A stretch of 47,022 nt of DNA from Acidobacteriota bacterium (GTDB lineage: Bacteria > Acidobacteriota > Thermoanaerobaculia > Multivoradales > Multivoraceae), in the NCBI GenBank assembly GCA_021296535.1, contig JAGWAG010000034.1, positions 1 through 47,022 of the forward strand, in the 5' to 3' direction. This document shows, piece after piece, positions 1 to 8,278 of the stretch (its first letter is position 1; each line of letters opens with the position of its first letter). Below the pieces are notes generated by a model. It was not told the origin of the DNA. It saw nothing but the letters and a program-made list of their open reading frames with translations, and searched no databases. The position numbers were made by a program, and so were the translations under genes.

Positions 1-1534
1 ATCGGCCCCGGCAGGAAGAAGCTCTCGACCCCGCTCATGCCGCCGCGCACGTAGCGGAAGTTCGAACGCGCGCCGTCCGGCTCGACCAGCTTGACGACCA
101 TCGGCATCGTGTAGGACGGGATGTAGATCGTCGAGGTCTCGGGGTCGACCGCGGCGCCGTACCAGTTCGCGCCCCCGCCCCAGCCCGGCAGCAGCAGGGT
201 TCCCTGGAGCGAAGGCGGCGTGAACAGCGGCCCGTAGACCCACTTGTCGCGGATCTCCTTGGCCGCCTCGTGGAGCTCGGGCGTGAAGGAGATCAGCATG
301 TCGCTCTCGAAGCCCTGGTGCTCGTAGGGTGCCGGCTTCGTCGGAAACGGCTGGGTCGGCGAGGTGCGCTCGCCGGGAACGTCCGTCTGCGGCACCGGCC
401 GCTCCTCGATCGGCCAGACGTGCTCCCCGGTCGCGCGGTCGAAGACGTAGACGAAGCCCTGCTTCGTGATCTGCGCGACCGCCTTGATCTGTTTGCCGTC
501 GACCGTGATGTCGACCAGGTTCGGCGCCGCCGGCACGTCGTAGTCCCAGAGCCCATGGTGCACGAACTGGAAGTGCCAGACCTTCTCGCCCGTGGCCGCG
601 TCGAGGCAGACCAGGCTCTCGGCGTAGAGGTTGTCGCCCAGGCGGTGGCCGCCGTACCAGTCGTTCGTCGGCGTGCCGATCGGCAGGTAGACGTAGCCCA
701 ACTCCGGGTCGCCGCTCATCACGGTCCAGACGTTCGTGTTGCCGCTGTAGGTCCAGGAGTCGTTCTCCCAGGTCTCGACTCCCGGCTCATCGCCCTGGGG
801 GATCGTGTGGAAGATCCACTTCTGCTCGCCCGTGCGGACGTCGAAGCCGCGTACGTGACCGGGCGGCATCTCCTTGCGGGTCGGGCCGTCGAAGATCGAG
901 GAACCGACGACCACCGTGTCACCGATGATCATCGGCGCCGAGATGACGGAGTAGATGCGGCGCTGCACGGGCCGTCCGAGGCCCTCGGTCAGATCGACCT
1001 TGCCCTCCGTACCGAAGCCGCCGACCGGTTCGCCGGTGTGAGCGTCGATCGCCCACAGGTACGCCTGGTTCGTCGGCATCAGGATTCGTGCCTGCTCGCC
1101 GTCCGTCCAGTAGCCGACGCCGCGGTGGTTGTAGCCGAGGTTCGTGGGCCGGCTCGTGCGCCAGTCTTCCGTGTCGAAGACCCACTTCTGCTCGCCGGTT
1201 TGCCCGTCGATCGCGGCGGTCGTCACGTAGAGCACGCCGTCCTTCATGAGCGGCGTCACCTTGTAGGGACCCGGCTTGAGAAACCGGGCGCGCTCCGCCG
1301 CCTCCGCGTTGTCCGGGGACTCCCAGCGCCAGGCCACTTCGAGGTCGGCGACGTTGTCCCGATCGATCTGATCGAGCGCGGTGTACTTCGTGCTGCCGTA
1401 GTCGCCGCCGTAGGACGGCCAGTCGCCGGCGCCGACGCCGTGCTGGGCCCCAGCGCGGAAAGGACGATCGACGGGGCGCCAACGCCGTTCGGGGTGAACG
1501 TTCTCCGTGCTCCGTTCAACAGGTGTCGGGTCAA
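1..1534 (-). CDS. PQQ-dependent (glucose dehydrogenase-like) quinoprotein, C-terminus beyond the window
   Basis: Read on the minus strand this gives a long quinoprotein of the membrane-bound glucose dehydrogenase type. It opens with [20 protein letters not shown], followed by propeller repeats such as [19 protein letters not shown] and the [16 protein letters not shown] block (substrate/PQQ side), then [19 protein letters not shown]. The family oxidises sugars or alcohols in the periplasm and passes electrons to quinone or cytochrome c. The gene leaves the window at base 1, so the C-terminus is missing. The N-terminus is unclear. The mature frame (starting about [10 protein letters not shown] near 1445) has no ATG, GTG or TTG upstream of it. 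A TTG at 1534 preceded by AAGGAG lies in a different frame, so a one-base frameshift or sequencing error near 1450-1530 is likely. The family call is firm; the start is not. Confidence 0.85.
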
Positions 1535-1740
1535 TGCGGCTCTCCTTGGATGGGTGCGCGGCCGGGCGATCATACTTGCCAATAACATGGTTACGGCGCA
1601 GCAGCATCACGGTTTCTCGCTCTCGCGCCGAGGTTTCCCGGTTCCGTGCACCGAACGAAGCGAGCCGTTCGACTTGCCATATGCTTGCCCGTCTCTTCAC
1701 GAACACGATCCGCATTCCCACCCGACTCCGACAACCAAGC

Positions 1741-3186
1741 ATGCTCAAGCCGGCCACGATCACGCTGGCCATGGCAGCCCTCGCGGCCATGGGCCCCGCC
1801 AGTGCGCCCGTAGCGGGCCAGGCTGAGGATCCCGCTCTGCCGCTGGCGTCGGCCCGCCTGCAGGAGTACCTGCGGATCGACACGACGAACCCGCCCGGCA
1901 ACGAGAGCGACGCGGTCGCCTTCTTCGCCGCCATCTTCGAGAGCGAGAGGATCCCCTACGAAACCGTGGAGCCGGAGCCCGGCCGCGGCAGCATCTGGGC
2001 GCGCCTGGAGGGTGGATCGGCGCCGGGCCTCATCCTGCTCCACCACATCGACGTCGTGCCCGCCGACCCGCGGTTCTGGAAGCACGATCCACTGTCCGGG
2101 ACCTACGAGAACGGCTACCTGAACGGTCGCGGCGCGCTCGACACGAAGGGCCTGGGCATCATGCACCTGGAGGCGTTCCTCGCCCTGGCCCGCTCCGGCA
2201 AACCCTTGAGTCGCGACGTCATCTTCCTCGCCACGGCAGACGAGGAGGCCGGCGGTCTCCTGGGCGCCGGCTGGCTCGTCCGCCACCGGCCCGACCTGCT
2301 CGAAGGCGTCGGTCTGCTCCTGAACGAGGGCGGCAGCGGACGCGTTCTGGGCAATCGCGTCGTGTTCAGCGTCGAGGTGACGCAGAAGGTGCCGCTCTGG
2401 CTGAGACTCAACGCGGTGGGCCCCGCCGGCCACGGCTCGAGTCCAACGACTCGAAGCGCGGTCACCGACCTGGTCGAAGCGCTGGAGCGCCTGCGTCAGA
2501 ACCCCTTCGCGCCGCGGATCGTGCCCGCGGTGGGCGATTTCTTCCGGAATCTGGCTGACCTTGAGGCCGGAGCCGCGGATCTAGCCGATCCCGAACGACT
2601 GATCGCGGAGCCGGAACGCCTCGCCGCCCTGCACCGGACGAATCCGATGCTCCACGCCCTGACCAGGAACACCTGCGCGGTCACCCGGCTCAAGGCGTCG
2701 AGCAAGATCAACGTCGTGGCCCCCGCCGCCACCGCCGAACTCGACTGTCGACTGCTGCCGGATCAGAGCCCTCGCCTCTTCATCCGCGACCTGAGGGCCG
2801 CCCTCGACCAGCCGTCCATCTCGATCGAGGTCCTGATCTCCTTCACGCCGGCGGTTTCCTCGACCGACACGGAGCTGTACCGGGCACTCGAGAACGTCAC
2901 CGCGCGGCGGTACCCGGGTTCGACGCTCATGCCCGCCGTCACCGCCGGCTTTACCGACAGCCACTTCTTCCGCGACCTCGGGATCGTCGCCTACGGCTTC
3001 TCGCCCGCCATCATCCCGAGCTCCGACCAAGGCGGAGTTCACGGCAACAACGAGCGGATCTCGGTCCAGAACGTCGAGCGCGGGTGGCAGACGATGCTCG
3101 ACCTGCTGCAGACGATCGCGGTCGAGCCCGACGGCCGGCAGCCCACGGCTGCCGGAGTCACACCGACCGCCGGCGGCCAGGACTGA
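1741..3186 (+). CDS. M20 family metallopeptidase, secreted
   Basis: 481 residues from the ATG at 1741, chosen because it begins a clear signal peptide ([20 protein letters not shown], cleavage around residue 27). Metal-site motifs of the M20/ArgE/DapE/carboxypeptidase family are all present: HHIDVVP with H102 and D104, the bridging aspartate in GRGALDTKG (D134), catalytic DEE at 167-169, and a C-terminal histidine in [10 protein letters not shown]. The family uses one or two zinc ions to hydrolyse peptides or N-acyl amino acids; the signal peptide suggests periplasmic action on peptides for nutrition. An in-frame extension upstream to 1507 is possible but lacks a signal-like sequence and runs through the leader of the divergent quinoprotein gene. 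It stands alone on this strand; no ribosome-binding site is obvious, which fits several genes here. Confidence 0.9.
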   Translation: MLKPATITLAMAALAAMGPASAPVAGQAEDPALPLASARLQEYLRIDTTNPPGNESDAVAFFAAIFESERIPYETVEPEPGRGSIWARLEGGSAPGLILLHHIDVVPADPRFWKHDPLSGTYENGYLNGRGALDTKGLGIMHLEAFLALARSGKPLSRDVIFLATADEEAGGLLGAGWLVRHRPDLLEGVGLLLNEGGSGRVLGNRVVFSVEVTQKVPLWLRLNAVGPAGHGSSPTTRSAVTDLVEALERLRQNPFAPRIVPAVGDFFRNLADLEAGAADLADPERLIAEPERLAALHRTNPMLHALTRNTCAVTRLKASSKINVVAPAATAELDCRLLPDQSPRLFIRDLRAALDQPSISIEVLISFTPAVSSTDTELYRALENVTARRYPGSTLMPAVTAGFTDSHFFRDLGIVAYGFSPAIIPSSDQGGVHGNNERISVQNVERGWQTMLDLLQTIAVEPDGRQPTAAGVTPTAGGQD

Positions 3187-3374
3187 TCGCCGCGGCGGCG
3201 TGACCTGGCAGAAGCGGACCAGAAGGTCCGCCCACCCAGAGAACGGCTACGACGTGAATCGCTTCTCTTCTGCAACCGTCGCGGCGTCACTGCGAGCGAG
3301 CGGCTTCCAGTAGAGACCAACGCCCCGGGAACGGTGGTGCTCCGGGTGCGCGGACCCTCTGGTCCGCACCAAGC

Positions 3375-3396
3375 GCGATGCCGCGAAGCGGCGAGC
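3375..3396. repeat. 22-bp dispersed repeat, copy 1
   Basis: A 22-bp sequence beginning GCGATGCCGCGAAGCGG recurs exactly, in inverted orientation, at 6858-6879. It lies in the 238-bp gap between the M20 peptidase and the carboxylesterase, where I see no gene. It contains a small internal dyad (CCGC..GCGG). Confidence 0.6.
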
Positions 3397-3424
3397 TCGA
3401 TCCGGCCGCTAGGATCCGTCAACC

Positions 3425-4974
3425 ATGAAGAACTCTTCCCGCATTGCCCTCGCCTCCGTCCTCCTCCTCGCCTGCGCCGCCGAAACCCCCGACCCGTTCC
3501 TCGTCCAGACCGCCGCGGGTCCGGTTCAGGGCTTCGCTCCCGAAGGCGGCGACGACATCGCCGCCTTCCTCGGCATCCCCTTCGCTCAGGCACCGGACGG
3601 CGAACTGCGCTGGCGCCCACCCCAACCCGCCGACGCCTGGGAAGAGCCGCTCCTGGCGAACGAGTACCGCCCCATCTGCCCGCAGGGCCGCGCCCAGCTC
3701 CCCCAGAGCGAGGACTGCCTGTACCTCAACGTCTGGACCCCGATCGACCGCGCCGGCAATGAGCCGCTGCCGGTCATGGTCTGGATCCACGGCGGCGGTT
3801 TTCGCGCCGGCAACAGCCGGCTCGGCGAAGCCCCCGAAACCGGCCGCGGCGCCGGCCTGGCGCGCCGCGACGTCGTCGTGGTCAGCATCCAGTACCGCCT
3901 GGGAGCGCTTGGCTTCTTCGCCCACCCCGCCCTCGCCGCCGAGGCCGCGGTCTCCGGGGAGCCCGAAGGCAGCCACGGCGTACTCGACATGATCGCCGCC
4001 CTCGAATGGGTGCAGCGCAACGCCACAGCCTTCGGCGGCGACCCGGACCGAGTCACGATCTTCGGGGTCTCCGCCGGAGGAATGGCCGTGAACACCCTGA
4101 TGAGCACGCCCGAGTCTGCCGGCCTGTTCCACCGCGCGATCTCGGAGAGCGGCTACGGCACCTGGAGGCTGCCCCATCTCAGCGAGGCGCGTTGGGGTCT
4201 GCCCTCGGCCCGCGATCAAGGAGCGGCAGTGATTGCCGAAGCCGGCTTCGACCTCGGCGACGAGCCCTCCGCCGACGATCTCCGGGCACTGCCGTTCGAG
4301 GACCTCAACAATCTCGGCACCGGCTTCTGGGTACCGATCACCGGAACCGTGCTCCCCGACGAGCCCGGCATCGTCTTCGCCAGAGGCGAGCAGCACGACG
4401 TGCCCTACATCACCGGCGGCAACAGCTTCGAAGGCAGGCGCCCGACGACTACTTCGCCACCTTCGGCGAGCGTGAGCAGCAGGCCCGCGGCCTCTACGGC
4501 GCGGACGGCGAGGCAGACGACGACGCCGAGCGCGTTGCCGCGGCCACCTCGTTCGGCGACCAGCGCTACGTGATCTCGGCCCGCTACCTCGCTGAGCAGA
4601 TGAAGACCGTCTCCTCGCCGGCTCGCACCTACTACTTCCAGTTCGTCCCCGAAGCCCAGCGCGAGAGGTTCCCCGGCGCCCCCCACGGTTCCGAGGTCGC
4701 CTACGCGTTCGGCGACCCCGGCGAGCCAGGCTCCGAAGGCTACCGAGGCGACGACGGCGCCGCCCTCGCCGACGCGATGGCCGGCTACTGGACCCGCTTC
4801 GCCGCGACCGGCGACCCGAACGGCGACGGCGCCCCGGAATGGCCCGAGTACGACGCGGAGAGCGACACCTGGATGGTGCTCGACGCGCCGCAGCCGAGAG
4901 CGGTGCCGGGCGTGATCAAGGACAGGCTGGACCTGCTGGAGGCGGTGTATCTGGAGCGGGTCGGCGGGGAGTAA
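3425..4974 (+). pseudogene. Type-B carboxylesterase/lipase lipoprotein, interrupted by one frameshift
   Basis: The product starts MKNSSRIALASVLLLAC, a lipoprotein signal with the lipobox cysteine at 17, followed by a carboxylesterase type-B fold: EDCLYLNVWTP, oxyanion motif HGGGF (122-126) and nucleophile elbow GVSAGG with S216. The usual GESAGG has Val for Glu. Reading continues to NSFEG, which holds the acidic member of the triad, at about 4435. The rest of the protein, including APHGSEVAYAFG with the catalytic histidine, is in another frame ending at 4974. Both halves together make a full-length enzyme, so one indel near 4430-4445 breaks it. Either the sequence has an error here or the gene is recently inactivated. 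Function if intact: hydrolysis of carboxylic esters at the cell envelope. Confidence 0.8.
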
Positions 4975-5048
4975 ACCTAAGAGCGGACTCACCTACTCTG
5001 ACAACCTGACGGAGAGCCTCCAGCCCGAGCGGCCCCTCGTCGCCAGCA

Positions 5049-5801
5049 TCAGAAACGACGCCCTTCGTCGCGGGCAGCCAGGATCTCCTCCGCCGAAAGC
5101 GTTGGACGCCTGCTTCGTGCGGTCTTCATCCGATCGATCACGGTCGCCGTCTTTCGCGCCTCCTCGAACAACGACGGCACGAACTTCTCCGTCTCCCCGC
5201 TCTCCTCGATGTTGTGGACGATCCAGTCCCGAAGCAGTTCTTCGGTGAACTGGCGACGGATGACCCAGTTCAACAGACGGCCGATGATCGGCACTTCCAC
5301 GCCGATGCGGGCCTCCGTGTAGAAGGAGGAACCGCCCTCTACCTCCGCGTAGAGGTGGTCGAGCGAACCGACGCGGATCAGGCCGCCGAGCAGCAGGTCG
5401 AAGTTGAAGGCCTCGTCATCGAACTTCGTGACCCGGGCTTTGGCCCGGACCGCGTGCTTGCCGCCAATATCTTCATTAATCTCGATCACGCTCCCCGGAC
5501 CGAGGCGACCGCGGACATAGACTCGGCGGCGCCAGCGGACGGCGATGTGGTCGAAAGGGTGCCAGTAGCGGTAGACCGGCACCGAAGGCCCGGTGAAGTC
5601 GCTGCCGTTGTAGCGGGTCCAGGTATCGATGTTCTCGAACCACCAGCGAAGAATCTCCGGCGTGACCCCCTTCATCGTGTCGTGTTCGATCCACGCGCGC
5701 ACACGTCCGCCTGATAGGTGCTCGACGCCGTACCGAGCCGAGTCGGCGGACTTCATCGGGCCGAAGAAACCGATCTTGGGGCCGCGTGGCGTAACGGACA
5801 T
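5049..5801 (-). CDS. PhlG-like (2,4-diacetylphloroglucinol hydrolase family) protein
   Basis: 250 residues without a signal peptide. The pattern WWFENIDT (53-60), then YRYWHPFDHIAV with H81 and H85, EINEDIGGKH with E110, and a C-terminal RDWIVHNIEESGETEKFVPSLF with H196, resembles the DAPG hydrolase PhlG domain. In that family, histidines and a glutamate bind zinc and a C-C bond in an acyl-phloroglucinol is hydrolysed. The substrate here cannot be told; many family members are uncharacterised. The ATG at 5801 has GGAG five bases upstream, and its ATG overlaps the ATG of the divergent cytochrome gene in a single CATG; an internal ATG at residue 16 is the alternative. Family assignment rests on motif recall, so moderate confidence. 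Confidence 0.6.
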   Translation of the reverse strand: MSVTPRGPKIGFFGPMKSADSARYGVEHLSGGRVRAWIEHDTMKGVTPEILRWWFENIDTWTRYNGSDFTGPSVPVYRYWHPFDHIAVRWRRRVYVRGRLGPGSVIEINEDIGGKHAVRAKARVTKFDDEAFNFDLLLGGLIRVGSLDHLYAEVEGGSSFYTEARIGVEVPIIGRLLNWVIRRQFTEELLRDWIVHNIEESGETEKFVPSLFEEARKTATVIDRMKTARSRRPTLSAEEILAARDEGRRF

Positions 5802-6849
5802 GGAAGCTCCGGCGTCAACGTATCAGCCGTACACGAGCCGTCTCAGGGCTCTGCTGTGCGCGACAGTTCTCCTTGCCGCCACGACGACGGCGAAGGGGCA
5901 AAGCCCTCCGGTCGATGATCACCTACCGCCCGCGGTAAACGCGGACCCCGACCTCGGCCGCCAGGCCTTCCTCCGCTACTGCCGGGAGTGCCACGGTGAG
6001 AACGGCGACGGTCTGGGAAAGTTCAGCTACACGACCGGCGAGCGGCCCCGCAGCTTCCAGTCCGGCCGCTTCAAGCTGGCGACGACCGAGAACGCGATCC
6101 CGTCGGATCATGACCTGGAAGAGACGATCCGGCGCGGCATGCCGGGCACGGGGATGTCAGCTTGGGGACAGGTGCCGGAGGCGGAGATCGAGGCGATGGC
6201 GCGCTATGTCCGCAGCTTCAGCCTGGACGCGATCAGAGAGGAACTCGACCGCCAGGTCGCGGCCGGCACGCTGACTTCGGCGGAAGCGGACGTGGAGTTC
6301 GCGCAGCGAACGGCGCCCGGGCCACCGATCCCGATACCTACCGAGCCGCCGTTCGACGAGGAGCGGCGCGCGCGGGGCGAGCGGATCTACCAGGAGGCCT
6401 GCGCTTCCTGCCACGGCCCGAACGGCCGGCGGCTCCGCAACGATCCGATGGCCGACTTCGAGGGCAACCACACTCTGCCGACCAACATCGTCGGCGGCGT
6501 CTTCAAGGGCGGGAACGGCAGCGCCGACATCTACAGCCGCCTCTACCTCGGCATGGACGGCACGGCGATGCCGGGCTACCGGGACGCCTATAGCCCAGGC
6601 GAACTCTGGGACCTGGTCCATACGGTTCAGCGGATCATTGCCGAGGGCGGTCTGGGGCAGCCGGAGGACGAGGCGGCAATGGCGGCGGCGGCCGCTGCCG
6701 CGGAGGACTACGGCTCGTTCTTCGACGAGCCGGGGGAGGAGGTGGTCACGTACCAGGAACACCGAACTTCGCCGATCCTGCTCTGGGTCGGGGGCGCCCT
6801 GCTGTTGCTGGTGATTGTCGGTTCGGCGCTGTTGACGAGTCGGCGGTAG
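5800..6849 (+). CDS. Membrane-anchored diheme cytochrome c
   Basis: 349 residues with two c-type heme motifs, CRECH (61-65) and CASCH (201-205), a signal peptide near residues 14-33 (RALLCATVLLAATTTA) and a C-terminal membrane helix (about 324-344) followed by a short Arg tail. Each half is a cytochrome-c-like domain; axial methionines are available in GMPGTGMSAWG and GTAMPGYRDA. An Ala-rich linker precedes the helix. The protein should face the periplasm and carry electrons, possibly to a terminal oxidase. The first domain resembles the first domain of the cytochrome encoded at 44780-46585 (shared PRxFxxGxxKxxTT..PxxxDLxxxI pattern), so the two look paralogous. The start overlaps the divergent gene by two bases, and no upstream alternative lacks overlap. 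Confidence 0.88.
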   Translation: MEAPASTYQPYTSRLRALLCATVLLAATTTAKGQSPPVDDHLPPAVNADPDLGRQAFLRYCRECHGENGDGLGKFSYTTGERPRSFQSGRFKLATTENAIPSDHDLEETIRRGMPGTGMSAWGQVPEAEIEAMARYVRSFSLDAIREELDRQVAAGTLTSAEADVEFAQRTAPGPPIPIPTEPPFDEERRARGERIYQEACASCHGPNGRRLRNDPMADFEGNHTLPTNIVGGVFKGGNGSADIYSRLYLGMDGTAMPGYRDAYSPGELWDLVHTVQRIIAEGGLGQPEDEAAMAAAAAAAEDYGSFFDEPGEEVVTYQEHRTSPILLWVGGALLLLVIVGSALLTSRR

Positions 6850-6857
6850 CGGGACGG

Positions 6858-6879
6858 GCTCGCCGCTTCGCGGCATCGC
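6858..6879. repeat. 22-bp dispersed repeat, copy 2 (inverted)
   Basis: Exact reverse complement of 3375-3396, eight bases after the cytochrome stop codon. Both copies sit in non-coding gaps, bracketing the carboxylesterase, PhlG-like and cytochrome genes. Confidence 0.6.
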
Positions 6880-6883
6880 CCGG

Positions 6884-7008
6884 ATGCCGACGGGGACGTC
6901 GGCGCACCCAGTGGGATGCCGGCCAGAGGGCGGCGCACCCAGTGGGATGCCGGCCAGAGGCCGGCGCACCCAGTGGATGCCGGCCAGAGGGCCGGCGCAC
7001 CCAGTGGA
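6884..7008. repeat. Tandem 31-bp repeat (about 3.5 units) plus a divergent leading copy
   Basis: Unit GGCGCACCCAGTGGGATGCC followed by GGCCAGAGGGC starts at 6901, 6932, 6963 and 6994 (last one partial). The stretch 6884-6915 is a related variant with ATGCCGACGGGGACGTCGGC. Units differ by only one or two bases, and there are no spacers between them, so this is not a CRISPR array. A relative in reverse orientation lies at about 11321-11352. It fills the gap between the convergent cytochrome and serC genes and may act as a bidirectional terminator or a REP-type element. Confidence 0.8.
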
Positions 7009-7012
7009 GCGA

Positions 7013-8278
7013 TCAGTGCGCTTTGCGGAACTCCAGCATGTAGTCCCGCAGGCGCTCGACGCCTTCGACGGGCATCGCGTTGTAGGCGGAGATGCGGAAG
7101 CCGCCGACTGAGCGGTGGCCCTTGATCGAGACGAGATCCCGCTCGGCCGCGCCGGCCACGAACGCCTCCTCCAGCTCAGGGCGGCGCAAACGGAAGGTCA
7201 CGTTCATGCGCGAGCGGCACTCGCGTTCGGCGTGGGCAACGAAGAAGTCACCACCGTCGCGGTCCAGCACGTCGTAGATCAGCGCGCTCTTCGCCGCCGC
7301 CCGCTCGGCCGCGGCCTCCAGACCGCCGACCTCCTCCTGCAGCCAGCGGGTCATCAGAAGGAAGACATAGACGCCGAAGACGTTCGGCGTGTTGAGCCGC
7401 GAGCCCTTCTCCGCCTGCAGGCGGTAGCTGAGCATCGAGTGGACGTCGTCGCCGCAGCGTTCGAGCACCTGGTCCGAGACGACGACCACGGTCAGGCCCG
7501 AGGGACCGGCATTCTTCTGGGCGCAGGCGTAGAGCAACCCGAACTCGCGCACATCGACCGGCCCGGAGAGGAAGTCCGACGACACGTCGCAGACGAGCGG
7601 CGCGTCGTCGACCGCCGGCGGACGTCGGAACTGGACGCCCTGGATCGTCTCGTTCGACGTGTAGTGGACGTAGGCCGAGGCCGGAGGCAGGTCGAGTTCC
7701 TCGTCATCAGGAACCCGCACGAAGTTGTCGGCCTTGCCGTCCCATGCCACGTGGACCTTGCCCTCGCGGCGCGCTTCGACCGCGGCCTTACTGCCCCAGG
7801 AGCCGGTCAGGATGTAGCTCGCCGGCAGGTCCCGGGACCGCAGCAGGTTGATCGGGATCATGGAGAACTGGAGCGATGCGCCGCCCTGCAGGAACAGCAC
7901 CCGATAGTCGTCCGGGACGGCGAGGAGTTCGCGCAGGTTGGCCTCCGCTTCGGCCAGGATCGCGTCGAAAGCCGGCGAACGGTGGCTGATCTCCAGCACG
8001 GAACTGCCGGCACCGGGCAGCGCCAGTAGGTCGCGCTGTATCTCCTCCAGGACTGCCAACGGAAGCACCGCCGGTCCCGGCGAGAAGTTGAAGACGCGCT
8101 TTTCTCGTGTCTGCTGCGCGGACGGCTGTCGAATCCGTGTGGTTACCGAACCGGAGCGGCCAGGGAGGGCGAATCGTAACCCGGTTGTGTGGCGTACCGC
8201 CGGTTGAAGCGCGCCGACGCTCGGAGACGACGAACAGCCGGCGGTCCAGCGCCACCAGCGGTGTACGCTTCCACGCAT
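7013..8278 (-). CDS. serC: Phosphoserine aminotransferase SerC
   Basis: SerC is the PLP enzyme that converts 3-phosphohydroxypyruvate and glutamate to phosphoserine in serine biosynthesis. The core begins FNFSPGPAVLP and contains SWGSKAA, the PLP lysine in CAQKNAGPSGL, and a C-terminal HRSVGGFRISAYNA. From FNFSPG to the end the length fits the usual 360 residues. The start is a problem: the conserved domain is preceded in frame only by an ATG at 8278 (or one at 8320 inside the divergent gene), which would add about 62 residues of low-complexity, Arg/Ser-rich sequence. No ATG, GTG or TTG lies closer; an ATT does. The true start may be non-canonical or an indel hides it. The ATG at 8278 shares CATG with the divergent oxidoreductase gene. 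Confidence 0.88.
   Translation of the reverse strand: MRGSVHRWWRWTAGCSSSPSVGALQPAVRHTTGLRFALPGRSGSVTTRIRQPSAQQTREKRVFNFSPGPAVLPLAVLEEIQRDLLALPGAGSSVLEISHRSPAFDAILAEAEANLRELLAVPDDYRVLFLQGGASLQFSMIPINLLRSRDLPASYILTGSWGSKAAVEARREGKVHVAWDGKADNFVRVPDDEELDLPPASAYVHYTSNETIQGVQFRRPPAVDDAPLVCDVSSDFLSGPVDVREFGLLYACAQKNAGPSGLTVVVVSDQVLERCGDDVHSMLSYRLQAEKGSRLNTPNVFGVYVFLLMTRWLQEEVGGLEAAAERAAAKSALIYDVLDRDGGDFFVAHAERECRSRMNVTFRLRRPELEEAFVAGAAERDLVSIKGHRSVGGFRISAYNAMPVEGVERLRDYMLEFRKAH

Noticed and set aside
270-1826. 518-codon plus-strand frame
   Set aside because: It is antisense to the quinoprotein, whose propeller motifs are unmistakable, and its product is low-complexity Arg/Val/Asp-rich.
6884-7008. 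CRISPR-like array
   Set aside because: The 31-bp units are contiguous with no spacers and no cas genes are near.
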